Assembly: GCA_020201155.1 (NCBI GenBank) | Contig: JAIVHI010000186.1 | Location: 1-40,421 of the forward strand | Length of the DNA: 40,421 nt | Source: Loktanella sp. | GTDB taxonomy: Bacteria > Pseudomonadota > Alphaproteobacteria > Rhodobacterales > Rhodobacteraceae | Direction of reading: 5' to 3' | Shown here: positions 9,113-17,111 of the stretch, one piece after another | Position numbering within the stretch: position 1 is the stretch's first letter | Layout: every line of letters begins with the position of its first letter | Position numbers and translations under genes: made by a program | Notes under the pieces: generated by a model | The model's input: only the letters and a program-made list of their open reading frames with translations | What the model was told of the DNA's origin: nothing | The model's database searches: none

Positions 9113-9844
9113 ATGAAAGTTACTTCCAGCGCGCTGCTGTTGCGGCTTGAACAGCTGACGACGCTCGACGCAGACGAAAGGCAGGCGCTGCATGAGCTTG
9201 AGCGGGACAGCCGCTCTGTGAAAAAGCGCGAAGCGGTTATGCGCAGAGGAACGGTTCACAACAACTTCGCGATCCTGCGTTCGGGCTGGGCGACCCGCAG
9301 GGTCACCGGTGCAGATGGCAGATCGGCGATCACGCATGTCTTCTGCCCCGGTGATCTGATCGGGCTTTGCGATCTGGGCACCCAGTCCACACCTCATGAC
9401 ATCATCATGCAGACCGACGGCTCCATGAGCCTCTTCGACACGTCGGACCTCAGCCGGTTGGCGCAGAAACATCCACGCCTGCTGCTTTTGCTGATTTCCA
9501 TGTCGCAGATCGAAGACGTGGTCCTGCGCGACCGCTTCTATGCCGCGACGCGTCTCTCTGCGGAAGACAGGTTGATGCACTTCCTGCTTTGCATTCAAAG
9601 CAAGGTGCCAAATCAGGGTGAGAAATGCGCCGACCGCTTCCAGATGCCGCTGAGCCAGAAGGAAATCGGCGATGCGCTCGGGCTGACGGATATCTATGTC
9701 AATCGCCTGTTGCGGTCTTTGACCGACCGTGACGAAATCTCGGTCGAACGCCCTTACATGCGGATCAAGGCGCCCGCCCGCTGGACGGAACGTGTCGGCT
9801 TTCATGATCGCTATCAGGAAACGGATATTGCCTGGCTGACCTGA
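9113..9844 (+). CDS. Crp/Fnr-family transcriptional regulator
   Basis: Protein of 243 residues with an N-terminal cyclic-nucleotide-binding-like barrel (about 10-120), a long dimerisation helix and a C-terminal Crp-type winged helix-turn-helix around QMPLSQKEIGDALGLTDIYV, where the recognition helix includes TDIYVNRLLRSL. It lacks the N-terminal cysteine cluster of oxygen-sensing FNR and shows no complete cAMP-binding motif, so the effector is unknown. The ATG at 9113 follows an AAAGG ribosome site by about 9 nt; a TTG nine codons upstream is less likely. The gene ends at a strong bidirectional hairpin and faces a minus-strand operon of small envelope proteins, a possible but unproven target. 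Confidence 0.9.
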   Translation: MKVTSSALLLRLEQLTTLDADERQALHELERDSRSVKKREAVMRRGTVHNNFAILRSGWATRRVTGADGRSAITHVFCPGDLIGLCDLGTQSTPHDIIMQTDGSMSLFDTSDLSRLAQKHPRLLLLLISMSQIEDVVLRDRFYAATRLSAEDRLMHFLLCIQSKVPNQGEKCADRFQMPLSQKEIGDALGLTDIYVNRLLRSLTDRDEISVERPYMRIKAPARWTERVGFHDRYQETDIAWLT

Positions 9845-10323
9845 GCATGACGACATTCACCAAACATGAAAAAGGGCCGCTCTGCAAAGAGCGGCCCTTT
9901 TTCGATGCGCGGAATTGGCGGCGTCAGTGCCTGCTGCGCCTCTGACCCGGCTTCCTTGATCGCGGCACGGGCGCGGATCTTCTCTTCCTCGTAGATGCGC
10001 TCGGCCTCGGCGACCAGATCGTCACGCGTCGCACCAAAAGTGCTGTCCTCAAGCCGGGTGCGCGGCAGGGCGGCACCGATGGCGGCACCGATCGCAAAGG
10101 CGATTGCACCGACGATCAGAGGTTGACGCTCGAAGAGGTCGATGCTGCGGTCCTGCGCGTGATGCGCCTGACGGTTCATTTCACGACCCGCCGCGATGGC
10201 CCGTTCGCGTGCTGCAATGACGCGCGTGCGGGCTTCTTCGGTCAGATCCTCGGTGCCCTGCGCGATACGCTCGCGAAAGCTGGGGTCGGCTGTGTGGTTT
10301 TGATGATCGGGTGTATAGCTCAT
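9814..10323 (-). CDS. Small glycine-zipper-like membrane-associated protein
   Basis: Reading frame of 169 residues. The N-terminal half is charged and helical (SFRERIAQGTEDLTEEARTR), then comes a short hydrophobic glycine-rich segment (IVGAIAFAIGAAIGAALP, about 71-88) and a second charged helix. This layout resembles YqjD/ElaB-type stress proteins and partners of DUF3618 genes; no specific family is assigned. The frame has no stop before the terminator hairpin, so the last 35 or so residues are encoded by the hairpin and by 31 nt antisense to the crp/fnr 3' end. The native end may be earlier, with the present C-terminus caused by a lost stop or small indel. The start overlaps the DUF3618 gene by ATGA. 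Confidence 0.7.
   Translation of the reverse strand: MSYTPDHQNHTADPSFRERIAQGTEDLTEEARTRVIAARERAIAAGREMNRQAHHAQDRSIDLFERQPLIVGAIAFAIGAAIGAALPRTRLEDSTFGATRDDLVAEAERIYEEEKIRARAAIKEAGSEAQQALTPPIPRIEKGPLFAERPFFMFGECRHAQVSQAISVS
9869..9902. terminator. Bidirectional rho-independent terminator
   Basis: A perfect 15-bp stem (AAAAAGGGCCGCTCT pairing with AGAGCGGCCCTTTTT) closed by a GCAA tetraloop. The A-run on one side and T-run on the other let it terminate transcription from both directions. It lies 24 bp after the crp/fnr stop. It also falls inside the reading frame of the convergent minus-strand gene that ends at 9814. Confidence 0.9.
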
Positions 10324-10829
10324 TTTCTATCTCCGGGTTGCGACCAGACATCGTCTGCGGGGACCCAGTGGGGTCTGCTGTCTTGACGTGTCCGGCTCGG
10401 GGCCTGCGTATCCTCGGCCCAATCAGGTGAATCTCGTTTGTCTTCCAGCCGCGCTGCGGCCGCATCGGCAGGTGCCGTGCGATAGCGGCTTGCGGGCTCT
10501 GGCGTGTGATCGACCGGCGCATAGGCCGGACGGGGAAAGGCCACGTCAGCACGGGGCGCCGCCCGTTCGACCTTGGGATCAGAACGCGAGGGCCCGACGG
10601 CCAACCACACCAAGCCCGCCGTGATCAGTGCGACCGGGACGGGGTTGGCCTTGGCCTGCTCGACCACTGCGCGACCGATTTCGCGACCGTGGGTCCGGGC
10701 ATAGTCCTTGCCACGCTCGACAAGTGTGTCGAGCGACAGGCTTTCCTGCAACTGATGCAGGTTCACGGACAGCTCCGCGCGCTCCATCTCGATCTCTTTT
10801 TCGATCTCTTCAGGTGTTTGGCGGCTCAT
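10320..10829 (-). CDS. DUF3618 domain-containing protein
   Basis: Protein of 169 residues. The N-terminus SRQTPEEIEKEIEMERAELS is the DUF3618 signature: a charged helix with Glu/Arg heptads. One hydrophobic helix follows (PVALITAGLVWLAVG, about 64-78), then a long hydrophilic, proline- and arginine-rich tail. It is probably anchored in the inner membrane with the tail on one side; no biochemical function is established for the family. It overlaps the neighbouring genes by four bases at both ends, so it is co-translated with the Holin-X-type and glycine-zipper-like proteins. Confidence 0.88.
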   Translation of the reverse strand: MSRQTPEEIEKEIEMERAELSVNLHQLQESLSLDTLVERGKDYARTHGREIGRAVVEQAKANPVPVALITAGLVWLAVGPSRSDPKVERAAPRADVAFPRPAYAPVDHTPEPASRYRTAPADAAAARLEDKRDSPDWAEDTQAPSRTRQDSRPHWVPADDVWSQPGDRK

Positions 10830-11209
10830 TGAGTTGCCTCCTTCACGGCCATCGCGTCACGCCGCAGGTTGCGGGCCGACTTTGTCGGGGCAAGACTGGT
10901 GGCGCTCAGATCGTTCTTGCCTTTCAGCAACATCAAGATCGCGATAACAGCGAAAACCCCACCGACGATCAGGGCCGACCATCCGGCGGGCACACCCAGT
11001 TCCGTGATTGCAGCGACCAAGGCCCCCGCCAACACGTTGAGCGCGACAAGAAGGATGACGATGGCTGCAACGATCAGTCCGATCGCCACGGCTGCCTGCC
11101 GCAGATTTTCATCCACTTCCGCGCGGGCCAGATCGACCTCGCGCCGAACAAGACGGCTGGCGTTGTTCATCACATCGCTCAGGATATTCGTGGGCGTCCG
11201 CGTCGTCAT
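10826..11209 (-). CDS. Holin-X/DUF1469 (phage holin superfamily-like) membrane protein
   Basis: Protein of 127 residues: an amphipathic N-terminal helix (NASRLVRREVDLARAEVDEN) and two transmembrane helices (about 37-65 and 75-97), the layout of the Actinobacterial Holin-X/DUF1469 family. Despite the name, the family occurs widely in chromosomes next to DUF3618 genes and is not evidence of a prophage; no lysis or capsid genes are nearby. Likely role in envelope stress, by context only. Both ends overlap neighbours by ATGA. Confidence 0.87.
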   Translation of the reverse strand: MTTRTPTNILSDVMNNASRLVRREVDLARAEVDENLRQAAVAIGLIVAAIVILLVALNVLAGALVAAITELGVPAGWSALIVGGVFAVIAILMLLKGKNDLSATSLAPTKSARNLRRDAMAVKEATQ

Positions 11210-11697
11210 CCGTCGATCCTCCGCGCAGCGTCGATGTCGGTCGCGTAGGGGTCGATGTCCGACCCAGATGCTGAAGCATGACGCGCCTCCGAGCCTGATG
11301 CTTTCGCAAAACGCGACACGGCCAGACCGGCCAATGCGGCACCGCCGATGAACAACAGCGGATTGCGACGCGCGAAAGAGCTTACATCACTTGCGATCGT
11401 GCCAAGGTCTTTTTGCCCGATCGCTTCGGAGGCATCGGCCAGAACCTCGGCCATCTGCCCGAAGCTTCGTTCTTGCGGGCTTCCCTTGCGGGCTTCCGAC
11501 GCAGCCTTGCGCAGCGCGCTTGCAACGTTGTCGACCTCTCCGGCGGCACCGGACTGGACGGCTTCGGCGCGATCCCGCGCTTCGGATTTCACACGTTGCG
11601 TGGCATCGCTGGCGACGCTCGTGGCCGTATCACGGGCCTCTTCCACCGCTGTCTTGGCGGTTTCGGCTACTTTTTCTGTTCGGCTTTTCGTTGCCAT
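11206..11697 (-). CDS. Glycine-zipper-like helical protein, first gene of the envelope operon
   Basis: Protein of 163 residues: a long Ala/Glu/Lys/Arg-rich helical stretch (about 1-100, with repeated TAKTAVEEARDTATSVASDA-like heptads reminiscent of LEA or apolipoprotein repeats). A hydrophobic segment follows (LLFIGGAALAGLAVSRFA, about 114-131), then a polar tail. The ATG at 11697 is chosen because AAAGGACATCAG precedes it; an upstream ATG at 11763 lacks a ribosome site. It heads a four-gene cascade of ATGA overlaps (11697 to 9814). Function unknown. Confidence 0.8.
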   Translation of the reverse strand: MATKSRTEKVAETAKTAVEEARDTATSVASDATQRVKSEARDRAEAVQSGAAGEVDNVASALRKAASEARKGSPQERSFGQMAEVLADASEAIGQKDLGTIASDVSSFARRNPLLFIGGAALAGLAVSRFAKASGSEARHASASGSDIDPYATDIDAARRIDG

Positions 11698-11842
11698 CTG
11701 ATGTCCTTTCGCTTCTGGCCAGCAAATTGACACATGCGCCAATCTGTCGCCTTCGGACATCAACGCTCAACCGGGGGGTTGGTTCCTTGACCTTGTCACC
11801 ATGTCGTGCCGCAAGCCGAGCCCCGAAACGCGTCGCAGATGT

Positions 11843-12229
11843 TCAGTCTTCGGGCATCTCGACCGGCCCGCCACGCGCGACCCAATCCGTAAAGCCATCG
11901 CGCAGGTGTGCTGCCGGAAAGCCCATGTCCTGCAGGGTCGCGACGGTCAGCGCCGACCGCCACCCCGATGCGCAGTGAAAAAGGTAGGTCTTGCCGTCCT
12001 GCGCGAAGACGGGCTTGTGATACGGGCTTTGCGGGTCGACCCAGAACTCGATCATGCCGCGCGGGGCGTGCACGCTGCCGGGAATGAACCCCTTCGCCCG
12101 CTCGCGCACGTCACGCAAATCCACGATGACGACCTCGGGGTCTTCCGCCAGTGCAATGGCATCCACCGTCTCGACCTCATCGATACGGGCCCGTGCCTCT
12201 GCGACCATCTGGGCTGCTGTCTTGTGCAT
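11843..12229 (-). CDS. Rhodanese-like domain protein
   Basis: Single-domain rhodanese of 128 residues. The active-site loop is FHCASGWRSAL, giving the catalytic Cys that carries a persulfide in sulfurtransferases, and the strand VVIVDLRDVRERAKGFIPGS matches the conserved first half. The ATG at 12229 is preceded by GAGGA; a TTG five codons upstream is the alternative. The substrate is not predictable. It stands alone, 145 bp from the envelope operon on the same strand and divergent from the GH13 gene. Confidence 0.9.
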   Translation of the reverse strand: MHKTAAQMVAEARARIDEVETVDAIALAEDPEVVIVDLRDVRERAKGFIPGSVHAPRGMIEFWVDPQSPYHKPVFAQDGKTYLFHCASGWRSALTVATLQDMGFPAAHLRDGFTDWVARGGPVEMPED

Positions 12230-12354
12230 GGCGTCCTCGTCCAACCGGTTCTCTTTTCAGACTAGACGCCACCGACCAAAGTTCAAAGCCAGTTGATGCG
12301 ACGTCTCGCAGTGCTAGCCTTCCTGAAAGGCAGCTTCATGACCGGAGGAAACGG

Positions 12355-13986
12355 ATGACCGAGACGACCAAGACCGAATGGTGGCGCGACGCGATCATCT
12401 ACCAGATCTACCCCCGGTCCTTTCAGGACAGCACCGGCGACGGTGTCGGCGACCTGCCGGGCATCACCCGACGGCTAGAGCACGTCGCGGCCTTGGGCGC
12501 CGATTGCATCTGGCTCTCGCCGATCTTTGCATCACCCCAGAAGGACATGGGCTATGACATCTCGGACTACACCGCGATCGACCCGCTTTTCGGAACGCTC
12601 GCGGATTTCGACGCGCTGATCGACCGGGCGCACGGGCTCGGGCTCAAGGTCATCACCGACCAGGTCCTCAGCCACACGTCCGACCAGCACCCGTGGTTCA
12701 AGGAAAGCCGTGTCAGCCGCGACAACCCCAAGGCCGATTGGTATGTCTGGGCCGACCCGCTGCCGGACGGATCGCCACCGAACAACTGGCACAGCCATTT
12801 CGGGGGCCCCGCGTGGGAATTCGACCCCCAGCGCGGGCAGTATTACCTGCACAACTTCCTCACCAGCCAACCCGATCTGAACTACCACAACAGCGACGTG
12901 GTCGATGCGATACTGGACACCTGCCGCTTCTGGCTCGACCGCGGTCTCGATGGCTTCCGCCTTGATACCGTGAACTACTTCTACCATGACCCACGGCTTC
13001 GGTCGAACCCCGCCGCGCAAAAGGCCCAGAACTTCATGTCGGTCGATCTCTACGGCATGCAGGAAAACATCTACAACAAGACCCGCCCCGAAAACATCGG
13101 CTTTCTGGAACGGATGCGGGCTCTGACGGACGAATACGACGACGTCATGATGGTGGGGGAAGTCGGCGAAAGCGGCGAACGCTCGATCGAGATCATGGGC
13201 GATTATACCAAGGGAACGGACCGGCTGCACATGGCCTATTCCTTCGCCATGCTCGGGCCGGACTTCTCGCCCGCCCATTTCCGCAACTGCATCGAAGGCT
13301 TTCAAAAGGGCGCGCCGGACGGGCATCCCTACTGGTCCTTCTCCAATCACGACGTCATCCGTCATGTCAGCCGCTGGTCCGACCATGCCGTGAACGAAGA
13401 GGCCATGGCAAAACTCGCGATCGCCATGCTGATGGCCTTCGAAGGCACGATCGGCATCTATCAGGGCGAGGAACTGGGCCAGTCGGAAACGGTGATGGAA
13501 TACGACGAGCTACAGGACGCACAAGCCATCCGCTTCTGGCCCGGCGTCAAGGGCCGCGACGGCTGCCGCACCCCGATGGTCTGGGCCCATGACGCGCCGA
13601 ACGGCGGTTTTTCGGACGGCTCCCCTTGGCTGCCCGTCAAGGCACCGCAACTGGCGAATGCCGTCGACCTGCAAGAAGGCCACGACGGCTCTGTCCTGAC
13701 CTTCTACAAACGCGCGATCGCGATGCGCAAGGGCAGCCCGGCCCTGTCGCGTGGCAAGACGATCTTCCTTGATACGCGCGACCCGCTGCTGGCCTTCCGA
13801 CGCCAGAGCAAGGATCAGACGCTGACCTGCGTCTTCAATCTGTCACCGGACGCCATGACCGTGACGCTCGACAAAGAGGCCGACCTGACCGGACTTCACA
13901 GCGCGACCCGCGACGCGAATACGGTGCATCTGCCCGGTAACGGCTTCGCCTTCCTGGCCCATGACGGGCCCCTCGCACTCCGCTGA
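12355..13986 (+). CDS. GH13 alpha-glucosidase (oligo-alpha-glucoside hydrolase)
   Basis: Cytoplasmic hydrolase of alpha-glucosides, 543 residues. It has the GH13 (beta/alpha)8 barrel: the opening WWRDAIIYQIYPRSFQDSTG, nucleophile D204 in GFRLDTVNYFY, general acid E269 in VGEVGE, and the transition-state pair H332-D333 in SFSNHDVIRHV. The C-terminal beta domain follows after about 460. It resembles AglA of rhizobia and roseobacters, which usually sits with aglEFGK transport genes; those are absent from this window. No signal peptide. The ATG at 12355 has a strong GGAGGAA ribosome site; longer upstream frames lack one. Confidence 0.92.
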   Translation: MTETTKTEWWRDAIIYQIYPRSFQDSTGDGVGDLPGITRRLEHVAALGADCIWLSPIFASPQKDMGYDISDYTAIDPLFGTLADFDALIDRAHGLGLKVITDQVLSHTSDQHPWFKESRVSRDNPKADWYVWADPLPDGSPPNNWHSHFGGPAWEFDPQRGQYYLHNFLTSQPDLNYHNSDVVDAILDTCRFWLDRGLDGFRLDTVNYFYHDPRLRSNPAAQKAQNFMSVDLYGMQENIYNKTRPENIGFLERMRALTDEYDDVMMVGEVGESGERSIEIMGDYTKGTDRLHMAYSFAMLGPDFSPAHFRNCIEGFQKGAPDGHPYWSFSNHDVIRHVSRWSDHAVNEEAMAKLAIAMLMAFEGTIGIYQGEELGQSETVMEYDELQDAQAIRFWPGVKGRDGCRTPMVWAHDAPNGGFSDGSPWLPVKAPQLANAVDLQEGHDGSVLTFYKRAIAMRKGSPALSRGKTIFLDTRDPLLAFRRQSKDQTLTCVFNLSPDAMTVTLDKEADLTGLHSATRDANTVHLPGNGFAFLAHDGPLALR

Positions 13987-13990
13987 CCCT

Positions 13991-14071
13991 TCATCTTGCC
14001 AAATAAACTCTGGGGGAGTCCGAAGGACGGGGGCAAAGCCCCCAAAGGGGTGGGCGGGCGGGCCCGCCCAC
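13991..14071 (+). repeat. Intergenic repeat, copy A
   Basis: About 80 bp starting TCATCTTGCCAAATAAACTC, then GGGGGAGTCCGAAGGACGGG, the hairpin GGGGGC-AAA-GCCCCC and a second hairpin of GTGGGCGG/CCGCCCAC type. Nearly the same sequence occurs at 19443-19520, with shorter forms at 24274 and 33749. It fills the gap between the convergent GH13 and rpe genes, where its stems may act as a terminator. Confidence 0.85.
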
Positions 14072-14099
14072 GCCACATCACACGGCACCGAAAAGGCCG

Positions 14100-14780
14100 T
14101 CAGTCGGCACAGGCCGCGCGGATCGCGCGGATATTTTCGCCGTAGGGCGCCGGATTCGCCACGGACCCGCCCTTGAAAACCGCCGACCCCGCGACAAGCA
14201 CGTCGGCTCCCGCTTCCACCACCATCGGGGCGGTTGTCGGATCGACGCCACCGTCGATCTCGATATGCACGGGACGGTCCCCGATCATCGCGCGAATATC
14301 CATGACCTTTTCCGTCATGTCGATGAAGCTCTGACCGCCGAAACCCGGGTTCACCGTCATCACGCAAACCAGATCCACCACGTCGAGCAGTTCCTTCACC
14401 GCCTCTGCCGGCGTGCCGGGGTTCAATGCCACGCCGGCCTTGGCCCCCGCCGCGCGGATCGCCTGCAGCGTGCGGTGAATGTGCGGTCCGGCCTCGACAT
14501 GGGCGGTAATCATGTCCGCGCCGGCCTCGGCGAAGGCATCGATGTAGGTGTCGACCGGGGCGATCATCAGATGCACATCCATCGTGCCCTTGATATGCGG
14601 GCGGATCGCCTTGCACATGGCCGGGCCGAAGGTGATGTTCGGCACGAAATGCCCGTCCATGACGTCGACATGAACCCAGTCCGCGCCCTGCGCCTCGACC
14701 GCGGCGCATTCCGCGCCGAAGTTTGCGAAATCGGCGGCAAGGATCGACGGCGCGATCTTGAGGGAACGATCAAAGGACAT
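14100..14780 (-). CDS. rpe: Ribulose-phosphate 3-epimerase
   Basis: Interconverts ribulose-5-phosphate and xylulose-5-phosphate in the pentose phosphate and Calvin pathways. It has 226 residues, the normal size. Family motifs: KIAPSILAADFANFG at the N-terminus, VHVDVMDGHFVPNITFGP with metal-binding His and the catalytic Asp, VMTVNPGFGGQSFI, and EIDGGVDPTTAP with the second catalytic Asp. The start at 14780 is set by a GGAGC ribosome site; an upstream in-frame ATG at 14825 has none. Divergent from the araC-type gene. Confidence 0.97.
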   Translation of the reverse strand: MSFDRSLKIAPSILAADFANFGAECAAVEAQGADWVHVDVMDGHFVPNITFGPAMCKAIRPHIKGTMDVHLMIAPVDTYIDAFAEAGADMITAHVEAGPHIHRTLQAIRAAGAKAGVALNPGTPAEAVKELLDVVDLVCVMTVNPGFGGQSFIDMTEKVMDIRAMIGDRPVHIEIDGGVDPTTAPMVVEAGADVLVAGSAVFKGGSVANPAPYGENIRAIRAACAD

Positions 14781-14876
14781 GGGGCAGCTCCTGTTTGTCT
14801 CGCCATTCCCTAGACCGAATCTCAAAGCGCGTCATCCTGCATTTGCACCCCGGACGGCTCCGCGGTATGCCATGCC

Positions 14877-15710
14877 ATGGACAGCTTGACCCTGCGGCAT
14901 GCGACGATTCTCCCGCCCGGACAGGCGGTCCATATTGCGCGCGCCGCCCTGACGCCAAGCCGACCCAAGCGCCTGCATCAGCATGACTTTTTCGAACTTT
15001 TCTGGGTGCAGAACGGCGAAGTGCGTCACCATCTTCCCAACGGGCGCGAAACGCTGACCGAAGGCACGGTCTGCATTTTGCGACCCGGTGACCGTCACGG
15101 CTTGCAGGGACGCGGCGAAAACGCGCTTGTCGTATCGCTGACCCTGCATCCCGACCTGATCGCAGGTCTGAAGCGTCCGGCCCTCGGGACACTGGCGTTC
15201 TGGCACGCAGGCGCCGACCCCTTCACGGTCAGTCGCGACATGCGGCAGCTTGCAGCGCTCAACCGCGCGGCGCTGACGCTCGAGCAAAGCGCCTGCGACA
15301 CGCTGGCGGCCGAGGCTTTTCTACTGCCGCTCCTGTCGGACCTGATCCGCGATGCACAGCCCCCCGGTGCACCGCGATGGCTTGTCGATGCCTGCCTTTC
15401 GTCGCGCGATCCCGAGGTCTTTCGCGACGGGGCCGCGGGCCTCGTCGCGCAGACCGGGCGCAGTCACGAACACGTCGCCCGGGCCATGCGCGAATACTAC
15501 GGCCAGACACCGACCGATTACATCAACGCGCTGCGCATGACCTACGCGGCCCGCGCGCTGACCACGGACAGTGCCCCCCTGCCGGAAATCGCCAATCAGA
15601 TCGGCCTGTCGAACCTGTCGCATTTCCACAAACTCTTTCGGGCCCGTTTCGGCACGACACCCCATCAATACCGCCAGCAGTTTCAACGTCACGTCATTCA
15701 GCCGGAATAA
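14877..15710 (+). CDS. AraC-family transcriptional regulator
   Basis: Protein of 277 residues. The N-terminal cupin sensor domain (about 25-130) includes RLHQHDFFELFWVQNGEVRH and a metal- or ligand-lining HxH. The C-terminal double helix-turn-helix (about 175-272) ends with the typical IANQIGLSNLSHFHKLFRAR and FGTTPHQYR. The next gene on the same strand, deoC, begins 71 bp downstream, so a regulator of the deoxyribose branch is a reasonable inference. The ligand is unknown. No strong Shine-Dalgarno is seen before the ATG at 14877. Confidence 0.9.
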   Translation: MDSLTLRHATILPPGQAVHIARAALTPSRPKRLHQHDFFELFWVQNGEVRHHLPNGRETLTEGTVCILRPGDRHGLQGRGENALVVSLTLHPDLIAGLKRPALGTLAFWHAGADPFTVSRDMRQLAALNRAALTLEQSACDTLAAEAFLLPLLSDLIRDAQPPGAPRWLVDACLSSRDPEVFRDGAAGLVAQTGRSHEHVARAMREYYGQTPTDYINALRMTYAARALTTDSAPLPEIANQIGLSNLSHFHKLFRARFGTTPHQYRQQFQRHVIQPE

Positions 15711-15738
15711 TTTGATCAAACGGTCAAACCTTGTCAAA
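15711..15738 (+). promoter_or_regulatory. Possible operator upstream of deoC
   Basis: Immediately after the araC-type stop is the perfect palindrome TTTGATCAAA (15711-15720). TCAAA recurs at 15724-15728 and 15734-15738, giving three copies spaced 8 and 10 bp, about one helical turn apart. Such phased repeats ahead of an operon suggest a regulator-binding site, perhaps for the neighbouring AraC protein. Confidence 0.35.
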
Positions 15739-15781
15739 GAGCAACGCACCTGCCACGCTCGCCCCAACCTTGGGAGCCATC

Positions 15782-16783
15782 ATGACGACCGAAACCGCCA
15801 CCGCCTCCATTGCGCATCATGGCCTCTTGCCGCAGCTTCACCTGCCCCGTGTCGAAGCCATGCCGCTCGACCTCGACTGGGTCGCACAGGCCACGGCGAA
15901 CCGCTCTGCCATCGAACGGCGTGCCGCGACCCTGCCCGGTCGCCGGTCCGTGAAGAAAGACCACCAGGCCGCGTGGCTGTGCAAGGCGGTCAGCCTGATC
16001 GACCTCACGACCCTGTCGGGCGATGATACCGCCGCCCGTGTCCAGCGCCTTTGTGCCAAGGCCCGCCAGCCGGTTTCGGCGGCGATCCTCGACCGCTTGG
16101 GGATGCAGGGGCTCACCACCGGCGCCGTCTGTGTCTATCACGACATGGTCGAAACCGCCGTTGCCGCGCTGAGTGGCACGGCGATCCCGGTCGCCGCCGT
16201 CTCGACGGGCTTCCCGGCGGGCCTTTCCCCCCTCCACCTGCGCATCGCCGAGATCGGTGAAAGCGTCGCCGCGGGTGCGCGCGAGATCGACATCGTGATT
16301 TCGCGCCGCCATGTTCTGACCGGCGACTGGCAGGCGCTTTATGACGAGACCCGCGCCATGCGCGAGGCCTGCGGCGACGCCCACCTCAAGGCGATCCTTG
16401 CCACGGGCGAACTGGGCACCCTGCGCAACGTCGCCAAGGCCAGCCTTGTCTGCATGATGGCAGGGGCGGATTTCATCAAGACCTCGACCGGCAAGGAAGG
16501 CGTCAACGCCACCCTGCCCGTGACACTGACGATGATCCGCGCGATCCGCGACTTTCATGACCGCACGGGGCAGATGGTCGGCTACAAGCCCGCGGGCGGA
16601 ATCTCGAAGGCCAAGGACGCCTTGCTCTACCTCTCCCTGATCAAGGACGAACTGGGCGACCGCTGGCTGCAGCCCGATCTCTTCCGCTTCGGCGCCTCAT
16701 CCCTGCTGGGCGACATCGAACGCCAGCTGGAACACCACGTCACGGGGGCCTATTCCGCAGGGTGGCGACATGCCCTTGCTTGA
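15782..16783 (+). CDS. deoC: Deoxyribose-phosphate aldolase
   Basis: Class I aldolase that splits 2-deoxyribose-5-phosphate into glyceraldehyde-3-phosphate and acetaldehyde. It has 333 residues, the long proteobacterial form. The Schiff-base lysine lies in GADFIKTSTGKEGVNA and the second catalytic lysine in VGYKPAGGISKAKDA. The ATG at 15782 follows GGGAG by 7-8 nt. The coding end overlaps the next small gene by 14 nt, and that in turn overlaps the ALDH16 gene, so the acetaldehyde product has a coupled oxidase. Confidence 0.95.
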   Translation: MTTETATASIAHHGLLPQLHLPRVEAMPLDLDWVAQATANRSAIERRAATLPGRRSVKKDHQAAWLCKAVSLIDLTTLSGDDTAARVQRLCAKARQPVSAAILDRLGMQGLTTGAVCVYHDMVETAVAALSGTAIPVAAVSTGFPAGLSPLHLRIAEIGESVAAGAREIDIVISRRHVLTGDWQALYDETRAMREACGDAHLKAILATGELGTLRNVAKASLVCMMAGADFIKTSTGKEGVNATLPVTLTMIRAIRDFHDRTGQMVGYKPAGGISKAKDALLYLSLIKDELGDRWLQPDLFRFGASSLLGDIERQLEHHVTGAYSAGWRHALA

Positions 16784-17111
16784 CCGCCTTGTCCCCTCCG
16801 TCCTGCGCCGCGCGCCGCGTGATGCCGCCATGGTGGAGTCGCAGCTCGATTACCTGGCCGTCTGGGCCGAAAACGCATGGCGCGATATGTGGCACGATCC
16901 CCGGCGCCCCGATGATCTGGGCGACGCGCTGGCCGCTTTTCTGTCCGATGGCTCGGATCACGCGAAGACTGTGCAGCATCTGGACGGTGAGCACTCTGCC
17001 GTCATCGCCCGGGCCCTTCTGGTCGGCATCGGGCGCAGCGACACTCACACCATTTGCGAATACGAGGCGGCGCTTGGCGTCACCTTCCCACCCGAGGTAC
17101 GACGCGCATGA
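16770..17111 (+). CDS. Small protein coupled between deoC and the ALDH16 gene
   Basis: Soluble 113-residue protein, acidic in the middle and rich in Trp, Asp and Ala; no known domain is recognised. Motif-like stretches are LDYLAVWAENAWRDMWHDP and DGEHSAVIARALLVGIG. The start lies inside deoC (14-nt overlap) and the stop overlaps the ALDH16 start by ATGA. Translational coupling at both ends argues that it is a genuine gene made in proportion to its neighbours. Possible role as a subunit or helper of one of them; not established. Confidence 0.75.
   Translation: MPLLDRLVPSVLRRAPRDAAMVESQLDYLAVWAENAWRDMWHDPRRPDDLGDALAAFLSDGSDHAKTVQHLDGEHSAVIARALLVGIGRSDTHTICEYEAALGVTFPPEVRRA

Noticed and set aside
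9113-9844. Oxygen-sensing FnrL.
   Set aside because: The N-terminal cysteines for a [4Fe-4S] cluster are absent.
10826-11209. Prophage suggested by the 'phage holin' family name.
   Set aside because: No lysozyme, capsid, integrase or att-like repeats; the family is common in chromosomes next to DUF3618.
12151-12354. N-terminal extension of the GH13 enzyme by about 68 codons.
   Set aside because: The extension overlaps the rhodanese gene and its upstream region, shows no GH13 similarity, and a strong ribosome site precedes the ATG at 12355.
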